Below are positions 57,742 to 64,000 of a DNA stretch of 64,000 nt, in pieces. The notes under the pieces are model-generated. The model saw only the letters and a list, made by a program, of their open reading frames with translations, made no database searches and was not told the origin of the DNA. The stretch lies in assembly GCA_946405105.1 (NCBI GenBank), contig CAMJFY010000001.1:1-64000 (forward strand), in the 5' to 3' direction. How positions within the stretch are numbered: the first letter of the stretch is position 1; each line of letters starts with the position of its first letter. The position numbers and the translations under genes are program-made. This stretch comes from an uncultured Caryophanales bacterium (GTDB lineage: Bacteria; Bacillota_I; Bacilli_A; Acholeplasmatales; Anaeroplasmataceae).

Positions 57742-58284
57742 CTACTTCTTAGCAGTTTTTCCTTCCTTACGACGAATATGTTCAGTACTATACTTAAATC
57801 CTTTACCCTTATAAGGTTCTGGCTTACGTACTTCACGAATTTCAGCCGCAAATTGTCCTACTGCTTGCTTGTCAGCACCACTAATAACGATTACTGTGTT
57901 CTTAGGTAATTCTACCTTTAAACCAGCTGGTACTGCCATCTCTACAGGATGAGAATAACCTGCAGATAATACTAACTTGTTACCTTGCATTTGAGCACGG
58001 TAACCAACACCATTAATTTCAATTGTTTTTGAAAATCCATCAGATACTCCAACAATCATGTTATGTAATAATGCACGAGTTGTACCATGCATCATCTTGC
58101 ATTGTTTAGAATCGTTTGGACGCTTAACTTCAGCTTGTGTAGCTTCAACTTTAATTTCTAGTTCGCTATTGAATTGAGCAGTTAATTCTCCCTTAGGGCC
58201 CTTTACTGTTACCTTATTGCCTTCAGCAACTGATACAGTAACGCCTGCAGGGATGCTAATTGCCTTATTACCAATACGAGACAT
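57742..58284 (-). CDS. rplF: Ribosomal protein L6
   Basis: A 180-aa protein with two repeated domains, near the factor-binding site. [16 protein letters not shown] opens it, and [18 protein letters not shown] near the end is the signature. It is 60 nt after rpsH. Confidence 0.97.
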   Translation of the reverse strand: MSRIGNKAISIPAGVTVSVAEGNKVTVKGPKGELTAQFNSELEIKVEATQAEVKRPNDSKQCKMMHGTTRALLHNMIVGVSDGFSKTIEINGVGYRAQMQGNKLVLSAGYSHPVEMAVPAGLKVELPKNTVIVISGADKQAVGQFAAEIREVRKPEPYKGKGFKYSTEHIRRKEGKTAKK

Positions 58285-58344
58285 ATATAAATACCTCCTT
58301 GATTTTTAAGTTCTTTCTTTAAATTTATTTATTAGTAGTAAATA

Positions 58345-58737
58345 CTACCATACGTAAGCTAATACTTCGCCTCCGATGTTTAACTTACGAGCCTTCTTAT
58401 CAGACATAATTCCCTGAGATGTAGAAATAATAGCAACTCCTAAACCACCTAATACCTTTGGTAATTCTTCAGCTGTACTATATACATGTAAGCTTGGCTT
58501 AGAAATTCTCTTTAAATCTTTAATTACTCTTTGATTATTCTCAGTGTATTTTAATGTGATAGTTGTTACACTCTTAACATCATTTGTAGACTTGAAATCT
58601 GCGATGTAGCCTTCTTCCTTAAGAACAGCTAAAATAGCGCTCTTAACCTTAGAAGTACCAACTTCAACAGTCTCTTTACGCATTGCGTTTGCATTCTTGA
58701 TGCGAGTTAACATATCAGCAATTGGATCTGTCATCAT
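58345..58737 (-). CDS. rpsH: Ribosomal protein S8
   Basis: A 130-aa 16S-binding protein and translational regulator of spc genes in some bacteria. [15 protein letters not shown] and [19 protein letters not shown] are diagnostic. Two adjacent ATG codons exist at the start. Confidence 0.97.
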   Translation of the reverse strand: MMTDPIADMLTRIKNANAMRKETVEVGTSKVKSAILAVLKEEGYIADFKSTNDVKSVTTITLKYTENNQRVIKDLKRISKPSLHVYSTAEELPKVLGGLGVAIISTSQGIMSDKKARKLNIGGEVLAYVW

Positions 58738-58770
58738 TTGTTTATTCCTCCTATTCTTCTATGGAATATA

Positions 58771-58956
58771 TTACCAGCTAGCCTTTTTAACGCCTGGAAT
58801 TTGTCCTTTGTATGCTAATTCACGGAAACAAATACGGCATAGTTTAAACTTACTGATAACAGCATGTGGACGTCCACAACGCTCACAACGAGTGTATTGA
58901 CGAGCACTAAATTTTGCTTTTCTATGATTTTTTACAACCATTGATGTTTTTGCCAT
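58771..58956 (-). CDS. rpsN: Ribosomal protein S14, zinc type
   Basis: A 61-aa S14 with a zinc knuckle: Cys24, Cys27, Cys40, Cys43 ([22 protein letters not shown]). This short type is normal for Firmicutes. 16 nt after rplE. Confidence 0.97.
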   Translation of the reverse strand: MAKTSMVVKNHRKAKFSARQYTRCERCGRPHAVISKFKLCRICFRELAYKGQIPGVKKASW

Positions 58957-58972
58957 AAATTAATATCCATCC

Positions 58973-59512
58973 TTACTTTCTAAAAGGCATACCCATTAAA
59001 GTTAATAGAGCACGTCCTTCTTCATCTGTCTTTGCTGTAGTAACGATTACGATGTCCATACCACGAATTTTCTTAACCTGATCAAAATTGATTTCAGGGA
59101 AAATTAATTGTTCCTTAACACCTAGTGTATAGTTACCACGTCCATCAAATGCATTTGGATTAACACCACGGAAGTCACGAACACGTGGAAGAGCGATAGA
59201 TACAAGCTTGTCTAAGAACTCGTACATTCTTTCTCCTCTTAATGTTACCTTACAACCGATAGGCATACCTTCACGAAGTTTAAAGTTTGCAATTGATTTC
59301 TTTGCCTTAGTAACTACTGGCTTTTGACCAGCAATTTGTGTTAACTCTTCTACTGCGTCATCTAAAACTTTAGAATTAGCAACAGCCTCACCAACACCCA
59401 TGTTGATTACTATTTTCTCTAATCCAGGAATTTGCATAGAAGATTTATATGCGAATTTGTTTTGCAATTCTGCCTTAACAGAATTTTGATATTTTTCTTG
59501 TAAACGATTCAC
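58973..59512 (-). CDS. rplE: Ribosomal protein L5
   Basis: A 179-aa 5S rRNA-binding protein that bridges to the P-site t[39 protein letters not shown] and [11 protein letters not shown] identify it. 16 nt after rplX. Confidence 0.97.
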   Translation of the reverse strand: MNRLQEKYQNSVKAELQNKFAYKSSMQIPGLEKIVINMGVGEAVANSKVLDDAVEELTQIAGQKPVVTKAKKSIANFKLREGMPIGCKVTLRGERMYEFLDKLVSIALPRVRDFRGVNPNAFDGRGNYTLGVKEQLIFPEINFDQVKKIRGMDIVIVTTAKTDEEGRALLTLMGMPFRK

Positions 59513-59528
59513 GATATTCTACCTCCTC

Positions 59529-59879
59529 CTACTTAAATTCATAACCAGATTTTTTAGAAACTCTGATTTTATTACCTTTTTCATCAATCTTAATACCAAC
59601 ACGAGTAGGCTTGTTAGTCTTAGGGTCTAATAACATTACGTTAGATGCATCGATTGGAGCCTCCATCTCGATAATGCCACCTTGTTGGTTAGCTTGAGTA
59701 GGCTTTTGATGCTTCTTAACCTTATTAACACCTTCAACTAATACTTTGTTAGTCTTAGGATAAACCTTTAAAACCTTACCTGTAGTAGGTACTAGGTTGC
59801 CTTTTTTATCCTTAGTAAACTTATCTTTACCAGCAATTATAACTACTGTATCTCCAGTTTTAATATTCATAAACGGCAC
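59529..59879 (-). CDS. rplX: Ribosomal protein L24
   Basis: A 116-aa assembly initiator protein with a KOW motif at the N-terminus ([15 protein letters not shown]). A short insertion around residues 18-28 makes it slightly long. Four nt after rplN. Confidence 0.96.
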   Translation of the reverse strand: MPFMNIKTGDTVVIIAGKDKFTKDKKGNLVPTTGKVLKVYPKTNKVLVEGVNKVKKHQKPTQANQQGGIIEMEAPIDASNVMLLDPKTNKPTRVGIKIDEKGNKIRVSKKSGYEFK

Positions 59880-59883
59880 CTCC

Positions 59884-60252
59884 TTATAGTACTTCAGGTG
59901 CTAAAGATACGATTTTCATGAAATCCTTATCACGTAATTCTCTAGCAACAGGTCCGAAAATACGAGTACCACGTGGAGTCTTATCTTCACGAATAAGTAC
60001 TGCTGCATTCTCATCAAATTTAATATATGATCCATCATTTCTTCTGATTGGATTCTTTGTTCTTACGATAACGGCCTTAACAACATCACCCTTCTTAACT
60101 TGGCCATTAGGTGATGCTTCTTTAACAGAACATACAACGATATCACCAACATAAGCATATCTATGTAAAGCTCCGCCTAATACTTTAATAATTAATAATT
60201 CACGAGCACCGCTGTTATCAGCAACTGCTAGTCTTGTTTCTTGTTGAACCAT
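59884..60252 (-). CDS. rplN: Ribosomal protein L14
   Basis: A 122-aa protein at the subunit interface. [19 protein letters not shown] and [20 protein letters not shown] are diagnostic. Confidence 0.97.
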   Translation of the reverse strand: MVQQETRLAVADNSGARELLIIKVLGGALHRYAYVGDIVVCSVKEASPNGQVKKGDVVKAVIVRTKNPIRRNDGSYIKFDENAAVLIREDKTPRGTRIFGPVARELRDKDFMKIVSLAPEVL

Positions 60253-60270
60253 GATTGTACCTCCTGGATC

Positions 60271-60531
60271 CTATATTGTTTCCTTAACCTTAACTACCTT
60301 AACTAATGTGTAACATACAGTTTTAGATAGTGGTCTAGTCTCCATGAATTGAACAATATCTCCTACCTTAGCAGTATTGTTTTCATCATGAACATGAAAC
60401 TTTGTTGATTTTTTTACACGTTTTTTATAGATTTTATGTACATCAAAAGTATCAACAGATACTACGATTGTTTTATCCATTTTATCAGAAACTACAGTTC
60501 CTTGGAAAAATTTACGACTATTTCTTTCCAT
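60271..60531 (-). CDS. rpsQ: Ribosomal protein S17
   Basis: An 86-aa OB-fold 16S-binding protein. [18 protein letters not shown] and [14 protein letters not shown] are diagnostic. 11 nt after rpmC. Confidence 0.97.
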   Translation of the reverse strand: MERNSRKFFQGTVVSDKMDKTIVVSVDTFDVHKIYKKRVKKSTKFHVHDENNTAKVGDIVQFMETRPLSKTVCYTLVKVVKVKETI

Positions 60532-60542
60532 GTTGTCTCCTC

Positions 60543-60761
60543 CTATTCTGAAGCCTTGCTAGCATTAGCCTTTTCTGTAAGAATAGTCTTCATTCTAGCA
60601 ATTGTTCTTTTGATTTCATTCATACGAGCAGGCTTCTCAATGTTTCCTAGAGCAGCTTGGAACTTAAGGTTGAATAATTCTTCCTTTAAATCTGCAATTT
60701 TAGCATTAATTTGCTCAACAGACATTTTACGAATGTCTTTATTCAAATCTTTTGTTTTCAT
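60543..60761 (-). CDS. rpmC: Ribosomal protein L29
   Basis: A 72-aa helical protein at the exit tunnel, a docking site for SRP and trigger factor. [18 protein letters not shown] and the downstream [14 protein letters not shown] are typical. It shares 1 nt with rplP. Confidence 0.96.
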   Translation of the reverse strand: MKTKDLNKDIRKMSVEQINAKIADLKEELFNLKFQAALGNIEKPARMNEIKRTIARMKTILTEKANASKASE

Positions 60762-61180
60762 TATTGCTCGTCACCTACTTTTGTAATAATCTTTGTTGAA
60801 CAAGGTAACTTATGAGATGCTAAACGTAATGCTTCACGTGCAATATCATCTGCTACACCTGCAACTTCAAATAAAATTACGCCTTTTTTAACAACGGCAA
60901 CCCAAACTTCTGGAGAACCCTTACCAGAACCCATACGTACTGCTAAAGGCTTTTTAGTCTTACTTAAGTGTGGGAATACTTTAATCCATACTTGACCTTG
61001 ACGGTTCATTTTACGTGTGATAGCAACACGGGCAGCTTCAAGTTGATTAGTAGTTAACCAACAACCTTCAGTTGCAACGATGCCATAATCACCGAATGCT
61101 AATTCTGTACCGCCCTTTGCCTTACCATGGAAATATACTCTATGTGGACGACGATACTTTGTTCTTTTAGGCATTAACAT
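60761..61180 (-). CDS. rplP: Ribosomal protein L16
   Basis: A 139-aa protein near the A-site t[35 protein letters not shown] and [15 protein letters not shown] are diagnostic. A second ATG two codons later is possible as start. Confidence 0.97.
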   Translation of the reverse strand: MLMPKRTKYRRPHRVYFHGKAKGGTELAFGDYGIVATEGCWLTTNQLEAARVAITRKMNRQGQVWIKVFPHLSKTKKPLAVRMGSGKGSPEVWVAVVKKGVILFEVAGVADDIAREALRLASHKLPCSTKIITKVGDEQ

Positions 61181-61182
61181 AA

Positions 61183-61947
61183 TTAATTACCTCCCTTAGT
61201 GCTTTCTTGAGCTTCAGCTGCGTTAGTAGCTGGCTTAGCAGCTCTAGGCTTCTTTACATTTGGCTTTCTAACTTGTCTCTTATCTTCAGTATCTCTTGGC
61301 TTAATTCCGAATACTTCACCCTTATAGATCCATACCTTGATACCAAGCTTACCATAAGTTGTGTTAGCTTCTGCTACAGCGTAATCAACATCTGCACGAA
61401 GTGTTTGTAGAGGAACTTGACCCTCATTATAACCTTCGCTTCTTGCCATTTCTGCTCCGCCTAAACGACCAGAAATTAATGTCTTAGCACCCTTAGCACC
61501 AGCCTTAAGAGCTCTTTGAATAGCAACCTTTTGTACTCTACGGAAAGATGCTCTTGCTTCTAATTGATCAGCAATTGACTTAGCAACTAATGTAGCATCT
61601 AATTCAGCTCTCTTGATTTCTACGATATTTAAAATAATATCTTTCTTTGTCATATATTGTAGTTGCTTAACTACATTATTCTTTGTTTCAGCTTCATGAC
61701 CGATAACGATACCTGGCTTAGCTGTGTATAAAGTAATTTTAATACGATCCTTATTCTTAGAACCTTTTAAACGCTCGATAATAACACGAGAAACTTGTGC
61801 TTTAGCGTATACTTTTTCAATATAGTTTCTGATCTTTAAATCTTCATGTAATAAATCAGCTACTTCATTCTTTCCAGCATACCAAGCAGCATCCCAATCA
61901 CGGTTAATACCAACTCTTAAACCAACTGGACTTACCTTTTGACCCAT
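61183..61947 (-). CDS. rpsC: Ribosomal protein S3
   Basis: A 254-aa 30S protein at the mRNA entry channel. A KH domain occupies about 40-110, and [20 protein letters not shown] is diagnostic. The C-terminus is a basic and Ala-rich tail. It is 1 nt from rplV. Confidence 0.97.
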   Translation of the reverse strand: MGQKVSPVGLRVGINRDWDAAWYAGKNEVADLLHEDLKIRNYIEKVYAKAQVSRVIIERLKGSKNKDRIKITLYTAKPGIVIGHEAETKNNVVKQLQYMTKKDIILNIVEIKRAELDATLVAKSIADQLEARASFRRVQKVAIQRALKAGAKGAKTLISGRLGGAEMARSEGYNEGQVPLQTLRADVDYAVAEANTTYGKLGIKVWIYKGEVFGIKPRDTEDKRQVRKPNVKKPRAAKPATNAAEAQESTKGGN

Positions 61948-61948
61948 G

Positions 61949-62290
61949 TTATTTAGCCTCTCTTTCTGATACTACAACAGTAATGTTGCATGATCTTTTT
62001 AAAATTACATCACCACGGCCCTTAGCACGAGGTAACATTCTCTTCATTCTGATACCATCTGTTACATAACAAGATGATACATATAGATTATTAACATCCA
62101 TATTATTATTATGTTCTGCGTTTGCTACTGCAGAATTTAAAACTTTTAAAACAACTTCACAAGCCTGCTTATTTGTGAATTTTAAGATAGCCTTTGCTTC
62201 AGCTACATCCTTGTTACGGATTAAATCAACAACAAGACGAGCCTTGCGTGGAGTTATTCTAACTGTTTTTGCAATTGCTTTTGCTTCCAT
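61949..62290 (-). CDS. rplV: Ribosomal protein L22
   Basis: A 113-aa protein lining the exit tunnel. [19 protein letters not shown] and the hairpin loop with [13 protein letters not shown] are diagnostic. 24 nt after rpsS. Confidence 0.97.
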   Translation of the reverse strand: MEAKAIAKTVRITPRKARLVVDLIRNKDVAEAKAILKFTNKQACEVVLKVLNSAVANAEHNNNMDVNNLYVSSCYVTDGIRMKRMLPRAKGRGDVILKRSCNITVVVSEREAK

Positions 62291-62314
62291 TATTTTTCTC
62301 CTTTACTATCCTAA

Positions 62315-62593
62315 TTATGATCTCTTATCTGCATCTGCTGCAGTATGTCCTTTAAATGTTCTTGTTGGAGCGAATTCTCCAAGTTTATGTCCTACCATAT
62401 CTTCTGTAATATAAACTGGAACATGCTCACGACCATTATATACAGCTATAGTTAAACCTACAAATGCAGGGAAAATAGTTGATCTACGAGACCAAGTTTG
62501 AATAACTTTCTTATCTCCGTTACCCTTTTGAGCTTCAACTTTCTTCATTAAGCTTTCATCGCAAAAAGGTCCTTTTTTAATTGAACGAGCCAT
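62315..62593 (-). CDS. rpsS: Ribosomal protein S19
   Basis: A 92-aa 30S head protein. [18 protein letters not shown] and [16 protein letters not shown] are diagnostic. 17 nt after rplB. Confidence 0.97.
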   Translation of the reverse strand: MARSIKKGPFCDESLMKKVEAQKGNGDKKVIQTWSRRSTIFPAFVGLTIAVYNGREHVPVYITEDMVGHKLGEFAPTRTFKGHTAADADKRS

Positions 62594-62610
62594 ATTATTC
62601 CTCCTTACTC

Positions 62611-63444
62611 CTACTTATCATTTCTTCTACGAACTATTAGTTTGTTAGAAGCTTTCTTATGCTTACGAGTCTTTAAACCAAGTGCTGGCTTACCCCAAGG
62701 AGTCATTGGAGAAGGACGACCAACTGGACACTTACCTTCACCACCACCATGAGGGTGATCACAAGGGTTCATAACTGAACCACGTACTTCTGGACGTAAG
62801 CCCATATGACGAGCTCTACCAGCTTTACCAATTCTTACTAATTCGTGAGATTCGTTACCAACTTCACCGATTGTAGCCTTACAAGTAGCTAAAACCTTTC
62901 TAACCTCACCTGATCCTAAACGGATTAATACATATCTACCTTCACGTCCTAGGATTTGAGCAGAAACACCAGCACTACGTGCTAATTGTCCACCCTTACC
63001 AGGATGTAATTCGATATTATGGATTAATGAACCAACTGGAATATTTACAATTGGTAATGCATTTCCTGGTTTAATATCTGCATCAGCACCAGAAACAACC
63101 TTTGTTCCAACAGTTAAACCCTTTGGAGCAAGAATATATCTCTTTTCACCATCTGCATATACTAATAATGCAATGTTTGCACTTCTATTTGGATCATATT
63201 CAATTGACTTAACAACTGCAGGAATACCATCCTTGTTTCTCTTGAAGTCAATGATTCTATATTTTTGTTTAACGCCACCGCCTTGATGACGAACAGTAAT
63301 ACGTCCTGTATTATTACGACCAGCCTTTGAATTCTTTGGTGCTAATAATGACTTTTCAGGAGTATCTGTTGTGATTTCATCAAATGTTAAAACTGACATG
63401 TTTCTTCTACCATTTGATGTTGGCTTATATTTTCTAACTGCCAT
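62611..63444 (-). CDS. rplB: Ribosomal protein L2
   Basis: A 277-aa essential protein near the peptidyl transferase centre. [18 protein letters not shown] and [19 protein letters not shown] (conserved His in the loop) are diagnostic. 18 nt after rplW. Confidence 0.98.
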   Translation of the reverse strand: MAVRKYKPTSNGRRNMSVLTFDEITTDTPEKSLLAPKNSKAGRNNTGRITVRHQGGGVKQKYRIIDFKRNKDGIPAVVKSIEYDPNRSANIALLVYADGEKRYILAPKGLTVGTKVVSGADADIKPGNALPIVNIPVGSLIHNIELHPGKGGQLARSAGVSAQILGREGRYVLIRLGSGEVRKVLATCKATIGEVGNESHELVRIGKAGRARHMGLRPEVRGSVMNPCDHPHGGGEGKCPVGRPSPMTPWGKPALGLKTRKHKKASNKLIVRRRNDK

Positions 63445-63462
63445 AGTTAATAATTCCTCCTA

Positions 63463-63750
63463 TTAGATTTCGAAAGCGTCGATCTTATTATCTTTAGCTA
63501 ACTCAACGATAGCCTTCTTATATGCTGGCTTGAAACCAACATGTTGACCAACTCTTGCGCGCTTAGGTAAAACATTAATTGTATTTACGCTTAATACCTT
63601 TACCTTGAAGATTTCTTCGATTGCGTTCTTAATTTCAATTTTGTTTGCTGATTTAGCAACTTTGAATGTGTACTTATTGAAGCTTTCCTTTAAGCCCATA
63701 GTCTTTTCAGTAATGATTGGACCTTGAATAATATCAAATGCTTTTGTCAT
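63463..63750 (-). CDS. rplW: Ribosomal protein L23
   Basis: A 95-aa exit-tunnel protein and docking site for trigger factor. [16 protein letters not shown] and [19 protein letters not shown] are typical. It starts 1 nt beyond rplD. Confidence 0.96.
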   Translation of the reverse strand: MTKAFDIIQGPIITEKTMGLKESFNKYTFKVAKSANKIEIKNAIEEIFKVKVLSVNTINVLPKRARVGQHVGFKPAYKKAIVELAKDNKIDAFEI

Positions 63751-63751
63751 A

Positions 63752-64000
63752 TTAGTTTAACTCCTTTTCAAAGTACTTTACAGCAGCTTCTGTTAATACT
63801 AAATTCTTGAAAGTTAAAATTTCATAAACAGATGCATTGTCTACTGGTGTAACGAATACGCCTTCAACATTTCTAGCTGATAAATTTAAAGTTTCTGTTA
63901 ATTCCTCAGGAGAAACAAGAACCATTGTCTTTCCTTCAACCTTTAAATTATTTAATACAGTAATGAAATCCTTAGTCTTAATTGCATCTAACTTAATAGT
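63752..64000 (-). CDS. rplD: Ribosomal protein L4, C-terminal part
   Basis: Only the last 82-83 residues lie in the window; the gene is cut by the right edge, not truncated in the genome. The frame ends [14 protein letters not shown]-stop, and upstream [17 protein letters not shown] is typical of the L4 C-terminal region. It precedes rplW as in the S10 operon. Confidence 0.93.
   Translation of the reverse strand, partial: TIKLDAIKTKDFITVLNNLKVEGKTMVLVSPEELTETLNLSARNVEGVFVTPVDNASVYEILTFKNLVLTEAAVKYFEKELN

Overview
The window is AT-rich DNA from a low-GC Gram-positive bacterium (Firmicutes/Bacilli-like; an Erysipelotrichales- or Mollicutes-related lineage is plausible but unproven). The evidence is a canonical Firmicutes-type S10-spc-alpha ribosomal cluster, zinc-type S14, consensus sigma-A promoters, strong AGGAGG ribosome sites and an Rnf complex. 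No rRNA, tRNA, CRISPR array or intact insertion sequence was recognised.

Positions 1 to about 32.7 kb are an accessory island lying downstream of the 3' end of rpsI. From left to right it holds: (i) small regulators, an HNH nuclease and a three-gene module (EEP-fold nuclease, unknown protein, DUF4238 protein); (ii) a NERD nuclease and a DUF2130 coiled-coil nuclease-like protein; (iii) a complete Wadjet anti-plasmid condensin system (jetA-jetB-jetC-jetD, probably type II); (iv) a restriction-modification set of two tandem N6-adenine methyltransferases plus a GIY-YIG/SF2 helicase protein, immediately upstream of jetA and probably co-transcribed with Wadjet; (v) a PHP-ATPase (TrlF-like), a 97-aa protein and a PD-(D/E)XK/DUF2075 helicase; (vi) the backbone of an integrative mobilisable element: xis, tyrosine integrase, MobL-type relaxase, MobC-like protein, XRE regulator, Rep and a second tyrosine integrase; (vii) a 2.1-kb segment with two cargo genes and no recombinase. 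A perfect 44-bp direct repeat, whose right copy covers the stop codon of rpsI, brackets this last segment, and arm-like motifs lie at matching distances. This points to tandem insertion of related elements at rpsI.

From 32.7 to 50.6 kb the window is housekeeping DNA: rplM-rpsI, an XRE membrane regulator, the thioesterase-maf-dus group, lysS, a glycolipid-type glycosyltransferase, an rnfCDGEA(x)B cluster with a strikingly short RnfB and a small NqrM-like protein, glyA, and a thiamine salvage operon (thiM-thiE/HAD-thiD-tenA) under a TPP riboswitch with a terminator platform.

From 50.8 kb to the right edge runs the ribosomal/secretion supercluster on the minus strand, from rplD (cut by the edge) to rplQ, including secY, adk, map, infA and rpoA, ending in an intrinsic terminator. 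The annotated starts were often moved from the longest open frame to the one with a proper ribosome site.
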